Shown here in pieces: positions 35,259 through 43,448 of a DNA stretch of 64,000 bases (within the stretch, counting starts at the first letter, position 1; the number at the start of each line of letters is the position of its first letter). Under the pieces are notes generated by a model. It saw nothing but the letters and a program-made list of their open reading frames with translations, was not told where the DNA came from and made no database searches. The position numbers were made by a program, and so were the translations under genes. Source of the DNA: Rhodothermales bacterium (GTDB lineage: Bacteria > Bacteroidota > Rhodothermia > Rhodothermales > JANQRZ01); the NCBI GenBank assembly GCA_028284265.1, contig JANQRZ010000019.1:427764-491763 (forward strand), given 5' to 3'.

Positions 35259-37574
35259 TTAGCGCACGAGGGTCACACGCTGCGTCTCGACGAACGCACC
35301 GGCCTCAGCGCGCACGAGGTACACCCCATTCGGCAAGCCGGACCCGTCGAAGTGGACGCTGTGTTTTCCGGCCTCCACTTCGCCGTCAAGCAACACCGCC
35401 ACCCGGCGGCCCAGCACATCGTAGACCGCCACGCGGACCTCAGAGGCCATCGGCACCTCAAGCGCGATCTCGGTGGACGAGCGGAATGGATTCGGGTACG
35501 CCGCCGAGAGCGCGAACTCGGCAGGCACCGACGACGAGGATGCGACCAGCCCTTCGGTGCTCTGCCAGTGCGACCCCGCCTCGACGGGCCGCCCGGTCTT
35601 GGCATCCACCACGCGCCACGCGGCGACCGGCGCACTCGTGCCTCGCGCTGCCGCCTTCACGCCGGGGAAACTGTCCGAGTCAATCGGCGCATCCGGGAAG
35701 GTGCCGACGAGGCCGGTGTAGGTGTAGTCGCCCGCCGGGATGCCGCCCGGCACGTCTTGCAGAAGCTGCCGTACCAGCGTCTGCCCCGACGCCAGCGACA
35801 CCGTGACCGGCCCGAGGAGATCGTTCGAGCCATCGGGCTGCTTGACCATGCCGTTCGGGAACGTGGCTTCGGTCCACGCCTGCACGGTCTGTGCCTCGGC
35901 GGTCGTGTTGGTGAGCACCACCTCGAACGCAAAGCGCCCGCCCTCGGCGGAGACAACGACTGGCGGGGCCACCGGCTCGATATTGACCGTCACCGCCGGT
36001 GGGCCTGCAGCGGTGACGCCGAAGATGGAAACCGTCCCGCTGACTTCGTTCGAGACGACGAGCAGCGGCTGCCCGGTCGGGCTGTCGGCAGCAGCGATAA
36101 ACACGATGCCTTCTGGCCCGAGATCGCCCGCCGTGCCTGCCTCAGCATCGCCCGCGAAGTCGCGGTTGTTGGTGTAGTCCACGAACACCGGCGCGTTGGG
36201 ATCGGTGATGTCGTAGGTCATCACCCCACCGATGCGCTCCAGCCCGATGAAGGCGTAGGTGCGGTCACCGATGGTGCCGAGCGCCACGCCCTCCGGCTCG
36301 GGCCCCTTGTCGTCGCTCCGGGCATCGAACGAGCCGTTCTCGTCGTTGGTGGAGTTGAACTCCGTCGGGAACGCCGCCGCGGTGATCTGCTCGAAGTCGT
36401 CGCCGCTGTCGAAGATGGGAAGCAGCGTGAGGGCGTTGCCGCGCTGGAAGATGGTGAACGAGCGGGCACCATAGGAGAAGAGCCGGTCGAAGTCACCGTC
36501 GTTGTCTACGTCACCCGCCGTCGTGGTGATGTTGAGCCGCCCGAGGTTCTCCTCAAGTTGGAGCGTAGCGGCATCGGGAAAGGCCGTCGGGTCAAGTGTG
36601 AGGTCGGCGACCCGGTCTTCCTCGGAGAAACCGTCGTAATCACGGGCATCGCCCTCATTGGCTGTTACGAGGTAGGTCTGGCCGTCCACCCGGTAGCTCG
36701 CAATCGCGTCGGGGAGGTAGTACCCGAACACCGGCCACGGCTGAATGTTGATTTCATCGTCCCGGTTCGAGGCGTCCAGCGCGTTCTCGGCGAGGCTGTG
36801 ATTCTTCAGGCCGAAGCCATAGATGAAGGTAACGCTGGCGGTCGCAAGGTCGATCTCGGCCATGCCGTTGTTCTCCTGCAGCGTGACAAACGCCGTCTCG
36901 TCGCCCTCAATGGTGACGAACTCCGGTTCGAGGTCCTGCGCGACGCTTGCGCCGGGGCCGAAGATGCGGATGCCCGCCGCCGCGATCTCGCTGAAGCGCG
37001 GGCCATCGGCGTTGAACGCCTCGAAGGTGGCGTTCGCGACCGTCGCGTTCGCCACGCCGTTTTGCAAGTCGATGACCGAGACCGAGCCTTCGGGGTCCAC
37101 GAGGTAGTCATCGTCCGGCTCGCCTTCGTTGGCGACCACCACATAGCGTCCTGATGCGGAGAAGGCCAGCCCGTCCGGCAGCGCGCCGACACCGACGGCA
37201 CCGAGCATCATCCCATCGGTGTCGAAGAAGACAACCTGGCCGGGGTCTTGCTTCACGTCTGCCTCAACGGCAAGCGCAATGACCCCGTTCTTGACCGCTA
37301 CGCTGTTGGCCCCACCGCCAAAAACGGACGCATCGATGGTGAAGACCTCAAATGGCGTCGTCGGGTCGGATACATCGAGCGCGACGACCTCCGTGTCGGC
37401 AGCGTTGACGAAGAAGAGCCGCTGCGAGACCGGGTCGTAGTCGACGATCTCGGCAGCCCCATCATCGAAGATGCCGGTGGCGTAGGTGCCGAGGAGGTCA
37501 AGCGTGACGCTGGGCTGCGCCGCGACGGGTGCAGCGAGCAGAAGAAAAAGCGAGAGGCGTAGCAGTAGGGACAT
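35259..37574 (-). CDS. choice-of-anchor I domain protein with T9SS sorting domain
   Basis: 771 residues with a signal peptide ending at PVAAQ. The large N-terminal part (about 20-510) is a choice-of-anchor I-type beta-propeller: ATGIFDDGAAEIVDYDP, PDGLAFSASGRYVVVANEGE, RDYDGFSEEDRV and ANEGDARDYD. These blocks are shared with mesenchyme-specific surface glycoprotein and alkaline-phosphatase-like proteins. Acidic stretches could bind calcium. A beta-sandwich (about 520-640) and a T9SS domain (AYPNPFRSSTEIALEVP, VYDVLGRRVAVL, NGVYLVRAEAG) end the protein. The last 80 residues are very close to those of the 33154 gene. Cell-surface location is expected; its role is unknown. Confidence 0.87.
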   Translation of the reverse strand: MSLLLRLSLFLLLAAPVAAQPSVTLDLLGTYATGIFDDGAAEIVDYDPVSQRLFFVNAADTEVVALDVSDPTTPFEVFTIDASVFGGGANSVAVKNGVIALAVEADVKQDPGQVVFFDTDGMMLGAVGVGALPDGLAFSASGRYVVVANEGEPDDDYLVDPEGSVSVIDLQNGVANATVANATFEAFNADGPRFSEIAAAGIRIFGPGASVAQDLEPEFVTIEGDETAFVTLQENNGMAEIDLATASVTFIYGFGLKNHSLAENALDASNRDDEINIQPWPVFGYYLPDAIASYRVDGQTYLVTANEGDARDYDGFSEEDRVADLTLDPTAFPDAATLQLEENLGRLNITTTAGDVDNDGDFDRLFSYGARSFTIFQRGNALTLLPIFDSGDDFEQITAAAFPTEFNSTNDENGSFDARSDDKGPEPEGVALGTIGDRTYAFIGLERIGGVMTYDITDPNAPVFVDYTNNRDFAGDAEAGTAGDLGPEGIVFIAAADSPTGQPLLVVSNEVSGTVSIFGVTAAGPPAVTVNIEPVAPPVVVSAEGGRFAFEVVLTNTTAEAQTVQAWTEATFPNGMVKQPDGSNDLLGPVTVSLASGQTLVRQLLQDVPGGIPAGDYTYTGLVGTFPDAPIDSDSFPGVKAAARGTSAPVAAWRVVDAKTGRPVEAGSHWQSTEGLVASSSSVPAEFALSAAYPNPFRSSTEIALEVPMASEVRVAVYDVLGRRVAVLLDGEVEAGKHSVHFDGSGLPNGVYLVRAEAGAFVETQRVTLVR

Positions 37575-37661
37575 GGAAGGGTAGGTGTTGGAGAGTGTGC
37601 TCCAAACTATCCTTCGTGCCCCAAGCCTGCCATTATGCTTTTGTTACGCCACCCGCTCTCG

Positions 37662-38777
37662 TCAGCGCACGCGGACCAGCCGACCCGATGCCGTGCTCCT
37701 GCCCTGTGCATTCTCCGCCGTCAACTGGTACGTGTACACCCCGGCAGCGAACGCGTCCCCGTCTACGCGGAGGCGCTGCATACCGACCGCCATCGGCTGT
37801 GACGGGACCACCCAGACCTCGCGCCCACGTACATCGAACACGCGCAGACTGACCTCGGCGGGAGCAGTCAGATCGAACGAGAAAAAGGTCTCGGCGCGGA
37901 ACGGATTGGGATAGACCCCACGCAACGCGAACCCCTCGGCGACCGTGCTCCCCTCGGCGTCGGTATCCATTTCCATCACAGTGACGGAGAAGGCATCGCT
38001 GACCGGCGCGTTCGTGCCATCGCTGGCCGAGGCGGTAACAGTGACGGTACCCTCGGCAACGGGTGCGACGGTGAGCGTGCTGCCGCTCACGTCTGCTGAG
38101 ACGATACCTTCACTGCTGACGCCCGCGCTGAAGCTGAGGGGATCGTCGTCGGAGAACACCGTGTTGAGGTCGATCACGAAGAAACTCCCCCCCACCTCAA
38201 GCTCTTGGTCGGCGATAGGGTTGGCGACGGTAGGCGGCGCGTTTGGTTCTTCGAGCGTGGCCGAGGTCGTATAGACCCGGTCGCCGCTGCTGCCGAAGTC
38301 TCCGTTGGCTCCGAGTCCGGCAGCGTAGATCGTGACAGGACCGACGAGTGAATTCGGCGCGGTCCAGCCTACCATCCACGAGGTCTGGCCGAGCCCACCG
38401 AATGTGTGGGTCACGTAGTTGGTGTTGCCCCCGGCGAACTGCGTCGCCCCACCGTCCACGACTTGGAAGGTCCCGATGTCGCTGCCACCTGCATTCTTGA
38501 CTGCCACCTCGAACCCCTGCTGGTTCATCCCTGTCGGGTTTGAGACGGAGACCTGAATCATGATGGACTGACCGGGCGAGTATGTGTCGGGCGCGCTGAT
38601 AGTGACCGAGCCGCCACCGGTGTTCACCGGGAAGGTGCTGTGGCATGCAGTGCAGTCGTTCTCACCGGGCGCTCCGGTGTGGGCGGTCGGTGCGCCGGAG
38701 GAGAAGGTGAGCGCGGGCGATGGCTGGAGGACGAGCACCAGCACGAGAACCGTGGCGAGCAAGAGGACGAACTTCAT
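37662..38777 (-). CDS. choice-of-anchor V/reelin-like secreted protein with one heme motif and T9SS domain
   Basis: 371 residues from the ATG at 38777 (MKFVLLLATV), with a signal peptide over the first roughly 24 residues. Right after it comes GENDCTACHSTFP, a CxxCH motif that could bind a c-type heme or be a disulfide/His site. The following domain (about 45-185; YSPGQSIMIQVSVSNPTG, GFEVAVKNAGGSD) is reelin-like, as in choice-of-anchor V proteins. A cadherin-like/Ig domain (PPTVANPIADQELEVGG) and a T9SS-type end (YPNPFRAETFFSFDL, VFDVRGREVWVV, GVYTYQLTA) complete it. It resembles proteins suggested to act at the surface in electron transfer or gliding, but this is unproven. Confidence 0.8.
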   Translation of the reverse strand: MKFVLLLATVLVLVLVLQPSPALTFSSGAPTAHTGAPGENDCTACHSTFPVNTGGGSVTISAPDTYSPGQSIMIQVSVSNPTGMNQQGFEVAVKNAGGSDIGTFQVVDGGATQFAGGNTNYVTHTFGGLGQTSWMVGWTAPNSLVGPVTIYAAGLGANGDFGSSGDRVYTTSATLEEPNAPPTVANPIADQELEVGGSFFVIDLNTVFSDDDPLSFSAGVSSEGIVSADVSGSTLTVAPVAEGTVTVTASASDGTNAPVSDAFSVTVMEMDTDAEGSTVAEGFALRGVYPNPFRAETFFSFDLTAPAEVSLRVFDVRGREVWVVPSQPMAVGMQRLRVDGDAFAAGVYTYQLTAENAQGRSTASGRLVRVR

Positions 38778-38824
38778 GGGATCGGGGGACGAAGGGAGCA
38801 AAACCGAGACAGGGAGAACTCCTA

Positions 38825-40162
38825 CTAGAACGTAGCCGCCGCACCGATGGTCGGGACGACGTTCGAGCGGAGGCCGCCGTTGTTGAGCGGAACGAGCACG
38901 TTGCCGAGCACCTGAAAGCGTTCGGAGAAAGCGTAGCGCGCGCCAACCGACAGACTGAGCGTCCGGTCAGCCCCACCGTCGGGCACATTGGTCAACTCCA
39001 GATTGCGCGTTACCGTCGCCTCTCCATTGTTGCGCTCCTCGATGATATCAACCGACGTCGGCAGCAGGTCCAGCGGGTCGTCGCCGAGGTTGAAGTCGCC
39101 GAGGAAGTCCACGGCGAAAGTCAGGCCGTTGGCGAGCTGTTGGTCGAAGCCAAGGGCAAGCGAGATCGCGTCCCGGTTGAAGTCGCCCGTGTCGGCTCCG
39201 GTGCTATCGGAATCGCTCCCACGGTAGCGGTAGCCGACGTTGGCGTGGGGCGTAAAATTCCCGATCTTCGCCGAGGTGATGAGCGAGAAACCAACGCCGA
39301 GGCTCCCAGTCCCGAGGAAGTCCTCATCATTGCCCGTGGGAAGACGCACGTCGAGGAGGGCTGCTATGTCATAGACCGCTTCGATCGGGAAGCGGTACTT
39401 CGCACGAAGCGACACATCGCCGACACCCGATGCTGACTCGCTGTAGTCCTCTTCAGCTGTCAGAATGGGATTCTGCACATCCCCCCCAAAGAGGTGGATC
39501 GCCGCGCCGGACTGGGTGAACGTGCGGCTATCGACCGTCGCCTCCGCCGTGCCCTCCACGCTAACCGAGACGAACGGCAGCGCCACGCCCACATCTAGGT
39601 TGTCCGTCAGACCGTAGGTCGCAAACAGCGCGAAGATGTTCGCGTTCACATCGAGACCCATCCGCACGTTGATCGCATCAGCCTCGAACGGAATGTTACC
39701 GAGCACGCCGTTACCGTCCACGTCTTCGTGTACGAAGACGAACGACACGTCTTCGGCAGGCATCCCCCGCAGTCTGTTGAGGCTGAGATACGTGTAGTTC
39801 GCTCCCACGTTGATCCGCCGCCGACCGAGCGTGTTGGCACTCTCGGCAAAGATCGGCCCTTGGCTTTCGAGCACCGTAACCGGTTGCCCGGTCGAAAAGT
39901 CGAAGGTGACGCCCGTGGCGGTGGCACTGAGCGGGAACGCAGCCACGTTGCCCGCGATGAGGCTGTTGAGCGCGGGGGTCAGCCTGCCCACGGCGGTCTC
40001 GGCGGCAGGCACGAAGTGATCGGCGTGCTCGCCCGGACTGAGCGAGAGCCGCTCGGTGAGGAAGGTGTTGAAGAGGTCGCTGAACACCTGGTTGAGTTGA
40101 GCCGAAGCCGGAGTAACCGTGAGCGCTACCAGCAGGGGGACGAGGGCAAAGCGGGCTTTCAT
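38825..40162 (-). CDS. outer-membrane beta-barrel protein
   Basis: 445 residues from the ATG at 40162 (MKARFALVPL), with a signal peptide ending at ASAQ. Alternating hydrophobic strands with aromatic girdles (RRINVGANYTYLSLNRL, DVSLRAKYRFPIEAVYD, SLALGFDQQLANGLTFAVDF) and a terminal aromatic residue (final F) are typical of outer-membrane barrels. The family looks like the transporter/phenol-meta-pathway-like group, whose substrates are rarely known. It lies 37 bases downstream of the Ser/Thr kinase stop on the same strand and 47 bases upstream of the heme-motif protein, so cotranscription is possible. Confidence 0.78.
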   Translation of the reverse strand: MKARFALVPLLVALTVTPASAQLNQVFSDLFNTFLTERLSLSPGEHADHFVPAAETAVGRLTPALNSLIAGNVAAFPLSATATGVTFDFSTGQPVTVLESQGPIFAESANTLGRRRINVGANYTYLSLNRLRGMPAEDVSFVFVHEDVDGNGVLGNIPFEADAINVRMGLDVNANIFALFATYGLTDNLDVGVALPFVSVSVEGTAEATVDSRTFTQSGAAIHLFGGDVQNPILTAEEDYSESASGVGDVSLRAKYRFPIEAVYDIAALLDVRLPTGNDEDFLGTGSLGVGFSLITSAKIGNFTPHANVGYRYRGSDSDSTGADTGDFNRDAISLALGFDQQLANGLTFAVDFLGDFNLGDDPLDLLPTSVDIIEERNNGEATVTRNLELTNVPDGGADRTLSLSVGARYAFSERFQVLGNVLVPLNNGGLRSNVVPTIGAAATF

Positions 40163-40199
40163 GGGTGCGAGGGTGAAGGTGAGAAGGCTGGCGAATGGG

Positions 40200-42194
40200 C
40201 TATCTGCTAGCGACGTTCGTGAGGACCCACGCATCACCGCGCGGCTCCAGTGTCCAAGTGAACGAAGGGTTCTGGCTTTCCTGTCGGTTGGTCGTCGTGT
40301 TCTGGTACTGGATGCGGGCGGCGACTTGGGCAACGGCTTGGTCGCCCTGCATGCGCAGCGAGGTGACATTCACCGAGGCACTCACATTTTCGACGGCCCG
40401 GAAGAACCCGTCCCATCCGCTGTAAAAGGCGTTGACCTGCCGCATGGCTCCGGCGTCTTCCTGTTCCAGCGCTCGCTTCAGGCGCGAGGCATAGGTACGT
40501 GCAGCCTGATCGGCTGCTGCGCGGGCCACCTCTTCCGGCGATGGGCCTTCCGGCTCGTCGGGCGCAGCTTCTTCCGGCTCCGGTTCGGGCGTAGGCGCAA
40601 TCTCGGCAGCAGCGGCATAGGCCGTTCGCGCTTGAGCAAACGTTGCTTCGGCGCTGCCAAACTCCCCACCGTCGAACTGGCGAAGCCCAACGGTTCGTAG
40701 CCCTTCGGCTTGCTGGAAGGCCTCGGTCACCTCGGCCTCCGAGCGTCTCGGAAGAATTTGGGTGCGCGCTTGCTCCATCGCCTCCTGCGCCTGTTCGGCC
40801 TGCCGCCGCTCGGCCTGTCGTTGCTCGGCGCGGCGCTGATCGGCCTCGGCGCGCTGGGCGGCCTCGCGCTGCGCCCGCTCCCGCTCGGCTGCTGCATCCG
40901 CTTCGTCGTCACTCGCCTCTTCCCTATTGTTCGAGGCGGGCGGATCGACGCGCTCCGGCGGCGTAGGCGTGGGTGCTTCTGGTTCCACGGGTGGCACGGT
41001 CTCCATGTCACCGCTTCCCATCTGCGGCATTGAGTCGGCAGTGGCTACAAGCTGCTCACTCTCGTCCGGCACCACAACGGGGGAGACGACGTCTTCCGGC
41101 TCGCCACCGGATCGGGCCACCATCACAAGGAGAAACAGCGCTGCTAATCCTACCAGCCCGATTCCCCCCCACCGTATGAGGTGGCGCCGATTCCCTTCTT
41201 CCGATGTCCTAGCAACGGGTTTCGCAGCCGAGGGAGACGAGTCCGCAATCGTAGGCTCTAGGCTAGACGCGGGGACTGCCACGGTCGGATCCGGGTCCAG
41301 CGGCGGCATAGCGAGCACGGTCTCGTCATGGTCTGGCTCGGCAGACATGCCGGACGATGAGACAGCGGTGATCGTCGGACCCGAAGTGTTGCGCTCGCTC
41401 ACGACCGTTTGGAGATCACGAATCACCGCCTCGAAGTTGGGGTAGCGCGGCTCGGTCTCTTTCTCCAGACAGCGCTCGACGATCCCGCAGAGTGCCTCGC
41501 CACCGACTTCGTCGCCGAGGTCAAGCGGGGCGGGGTCATCGTGCAGAATCATGTACATCACCGTCGTGATGCGCTCGCCGAAAAAGGGTGGGCTTCCGGC
41601 GAGGAGTTCGTAGAGGACCGCCCCGAAAGAGAAGATGTCGGTCCGCTGATCGATAGGCTCCGCCTTGATCTGCTCGGGCGACATGTAGCGCGGCGTCCCT
41701 ATCGCAGAGTGCGTAGGGGTGCGTGTCGCGGACTCGACTCGGGCGATACCGAAGTCCATGATCTTGGCGCGCCCGTTGTCGAGCAGGCGCACGTTGTCGG
41801 GCTTGATGTCCCGGTGGATCACGCCGTGGCGGTGGGCGTAGCGCAGCCCCTGCGCAACTTGGAGCGCCACATCGAGCTTCTGATCGAACGAGAGCGTGTC
41901 CTTGCGGATGGCCGCGCTGAGGTCCGTCCCACTGAGCAGTTCCATCACGAAGTACGGCCGCTCCTCGTGGTCTCCGGCGTCGTAGATCGTCATGATGTTC
42001 TCATGCGATAGCCGCCCGGCAGAGGCAATCTCGCGGAGAAACCGGTCCCGCAAATCAGGCGAGCGCATGATCCGTTCCGGGATCACCTTGACCGCCACTT
42101 CGCGCCCTATGATCGGGTCGCGCGCGCGGTAGACGACTCCCATACCGCCCTGCCCGATCTCATCTAAGATGATGTACTTCCCGATCTGGTCCAT
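40200..42194 (-). CDS. transmembrane Ser/Thr protein kinase with extracytoplasmic coiled coil
   Basis: 664 residues from the ATG at 42194 (MDQIGKYIIL). It is a PknB-like kinase domain (1-265): glycine loop IGQGGMGVVY, Lys in VAVKVI (K35-36), HRDIKPDN (127-134), DFG (147-149) and the GTPRYMSPEQ activation segment. A proline/acidic linker leads to one membrane segment at about 342-361. Then comes a long Ala/Glu/Gln/Arg coiled coil (about 420-520) and a C-terminal domain (about 555-664; SLRMQGDQAVAQVAARIQ) resembling a SnoaL/NTF2-like fold. The outer part could sense envelope signals. A promoter-like box lies at 42309-42345. Confidence 0.9.
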   Translation of the reverse strand: MDQIGKYIILDEIGQGGMGVVYRARDPIIGREVAVKVIPERIMRSPDLRDRFLREIASAGRLSHENIMTIYDAGDHEERPYFVMELLSGTDLSAAIRKDTLSFDQKLDVALQVAQGLRYAHRHGVIHRDIKPDNVRLLDNGRAKIMDFGIARVESATRTPTHSAIGTPRYMSPEQIKAEPIDQRTDIFSFGAVLYELLAGSPPFFGERITTVMYMILHDDPAPLDLGDEVGGEALCGIVERCLEKETEPRYPNFEAVIRDLQTVVSERNTSGPTITAVSSSGMSAEPDHDETVLAMPPLDPDPTVAVPASSLEPTIADSSPSAAKPVARTSEEGNRRHLIRWGGIGLVGLAALFLLVMVARSGGEPEDVVSPVVVPDESEQLVATADSMPQMGSGDMETVPPVEPEAPTPTPPERVDPPASNNREEASDDEADAAAERERAQREAAQRAEADQRRAEQRQAERRQAEQAQEAMEQARTQILPRRSEAEVTEAFQQAEGLRTVGLRQFDGGEFGSAEATFAQARTAYAAAAEIAPTPEPEPEEAAPDEPEGPSPEEVARAAADQAARTYASRLKRALEQEDAGAMRQVNAFYSGWDGFFRAVENVSASVNVTSLRMQGDQAVAQVAARIQYQNTTTNRQESQNPSFTWTLEPRGDAWVLTNVASR

Positions 42195-42308
42195 AAATCT
42201 AGCAAGCCCCTGTGACGTACCCGCCTCACCGACCGATACGCACGTTGCATCGGCCAACTCCCTCACAAAATAAGAAGGTGCCCCCTGGCTGTTGAGATCG
42301 AAACGCAA

Positions 42309-42345
42309 CAAATATAGTCCTCGGGCCAGATGCTCATTGCACAAA
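42309..42345 (-). promoter_or_regulatory. possible Bacteroidota-type promoter for the Ser/Thr kinase
   Basis: On the minus strand TATATTTG (42309-42316) is an exact TAnnTTTG -7 element. TTTG at 42342-42345 could be the -33 element, with a 25-base spacer that is longer than usual. It lies about 115 bases upstream of the ATG at 42194, in the 246-base gap after arsC. Confidence 0.4.
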
Positions 42346-42440
42346 GCGCTGCACGGAACCCACGGCGCGATGAATATCGCCTTTGTCTCTTGATCGAGGC
42401 AGATCTCAATCCGTAACGCAGAGAACCACCCCGCAACCGA

Positions 42441-42866
42441 TCACGCACGCTCGATAAGATCGGCGACGAATGCTTCAGCCCACTCATGGATAGCATCACG
42501 GACGGCGCGGAAGGCGTCTAAGACTTCCTCCTCGGTGCCGGTCGCCTGCGCGGGGTCGGGGAAGCTGTGGTGGATGCGCTCGGCCTCGGCGGGGAACCAC
42601 GGGCACCGCTCGCGCGCCGAATCGCAGACCGTGATGACGGTGTCGAACGTTCGGTCTCGGTACTCGTCCACATGGTTCGAGGTGTGGTCGGAGAGATCGA
42701 CCCCTGCCTCGTGCATCACTTGCACCGCACGCGGGTTGACGCCGTGCGTCTCGACGCCCGCGCTGAGAACCTCAACGTGGTCGCCGCCGAAGTGGCGGAG
42801 CCAGCCTTCCATCATCTGGCTGCGGCAGCTATTGCCTGTACAGAGAACGAGGATGCGATGCGGCAT
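42441..42866 (-). CDS. arsC: arsenate reductase, low-molecular-weight phosphatase type
   Basis: 141 residues from the ATG at 42866. The P-loop CTGNSCRS (C9 to S16) is the LMW-PTP signature, and C81 and C88 in CDSARERCPWFP match the redox Cys pair of thioredoxin-coupled ArsC (C10, C82, C89 in Bacillus). The phosphatase Asp is in SFPDPA. It reduces arsenate to arsenite using three Cys in relay and thioredoxin. It is the last gene of the arsR-peptide-arsC unit; no arsenite efflux gene (arsB/acr3) follows in this window. Confidence 0.9.
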   Translation of the reverse strand: MPHRILVLCTGNSCRSQMMEGWLRHFGGDHVEVLSAGVETHGVNPRAVQVMHEAGVDLSDHTSNHVDEYRDRTFDTVITVCDSARERCPWFPAEAERIHHSFPDPAQATGTEEEVLDAFRAVRDAIHEWAEAFVADLIERA

Positions 42867-42940
42867 GAGTAAAGCAGCATTGAGTGAAGGTAGAAAATAG
42901 CCAGTGAGAACACGGCGTCCCGTGTCCCCACTGTTAAGGT

Positions 42941-43015
42941 TTAGCAGCCACAGCCGCCACCGCAACAACCCTCGTCGCAGCAGCCGCAGACGGCAGCACA
43001 GATGCGTTTCAGCAT
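42941..43015 (-). CDS. 24-residue cysteine-rich peptide in the ars operon
   Basis: A 24-codon frame starts with ATG at 43015 and ends with TAA at 42941. Eight residues are Cys (positions 6, 10, 12, 13, 17, 18, 22 and 24) among mostly Gly and Ala, for example CGCCDEGCCGGGCGC. A GAGG sequence lies 6 bases before the ATG on the minus strand. It sits between arsR (28 bases upstream) and arsC (74 bases downstream). The composition suggests binding of arsenite or another thiophilic metal, like a miniature metallothionein. I do not recognise a family. Length means coding status needs proof, but the ribosome site and context are good. Confidence 0.6.
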   Translation of the reverse strand: MLKRICAAVCGCCDEGCCGGGCGC

Positions 43016-43043
43016 AGCGTACCTCGCGGTTTGGGTGAGTGGA

Positions 43044-43376
43044 TCAGCCGCAACAGCCGCACGAGCAATCGACATCGCCGAAGAGCGCTTCGACGGCCTT
43101 GTGCATGGTGCGCAGGGTGTCCGCGTTGAGGCAGTAGCACGAGCGCGGTCCATCGGTCTCGCCCTGAATCAGCCCGGCCTCTTTCAGCGCCCGTAGGTGC
43201 TGCGAGACGGTCGCCTGCGCGAGCGGGAGAACCTCGACGAGGTCGCCGCAAATGCAGGTGCTCCGCTCGGCGAGCGTGCGGAGGATGGCGAGGCGGGCGG
43301 GGTGAGCGAGCGCCTTGAACTGCGCCGCGAGGGCAACATCGGCGCGGCCGAACGCATCGGTTTTGGCTATGGGCAT
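43044..43376 (-). CDS. arsR: ArsR-family metalloregulatory repressor
   Basis: 110 residues forming a winged-helix repressor: KALAHPARLAILRTLAE, then ATVSQHLRALKEAGLI (recognition helix) and the wing. Possible thiol sensor sites are C41 and C43 (STCICGDL, at the place of the classical CVC of ArsR), C80 and C82 (SCYCLNA), and a C-terminal cluster CSCGCCG (C104, C106, C108, C109). Arsenite or antimonite binding would release it from DNA. The operator palindromes at 43377-43413 overlap its own promoter and end one base before its start codon, so autorepression is strongly suggested. Confidence 0.9.
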   Translation of the reverse strand: MPIAKTDAFGRADVALAAQFKALAHPARLAILRTLAERSTCICGDLVEVLPLAQATVSQHLRALKEAGLIQGETDGPRSCYCLNADTLRTMHKAVEALFGDVDCSCGCCG

Positions 43377-43413
43377 TTGTATTATCGTAAATTTACGATA
43401 TACGATAATACAA
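43377..43413 (-). promoter_or_regulatory. ars operator: nested palindromes
   Basis: An 18-bp perfect palindrome TATCGTAAATTTACGATA lies at 43383-43400. An outer 12-bp inverted repeat, TTGTATTATCGT (43377-43388) and ACGATAATACAA (43402-43413), surrounds it. This fits an ArsR dimer site. It covers the -10 box and the presumed transcription start. Confidence 0.85.
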
Positions 43414-43434
43414 ACAGAGACGACACCGTGTCAA
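43405..43434 (-). promoter_or_regulatory. sigma70-like promoter of the ars operon
   Basis: On the minus strand TTGACA (43429-43434) and TATTAT (43405-43410) are separated by 18 bases. The -35 is perfect and the -10 is one base off TATAAT. Transcription would begin near 43398, inside the operator, leaving a leader of only about 20 bases before the arsR ATG at 43376. Confidence 0.75.
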
Positions 43435-43448
43435 GCCCCTGCATTCGA

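Noticed and set aside
33256..37154. Two very long plus-strand open frames opposite the T9SS genes at 33154 and 35259
   Set aside because: They mirror genes with clear signal peptides and sorting domains; their own products are Arg/His/Asp-rich shadow sequences with no motif.
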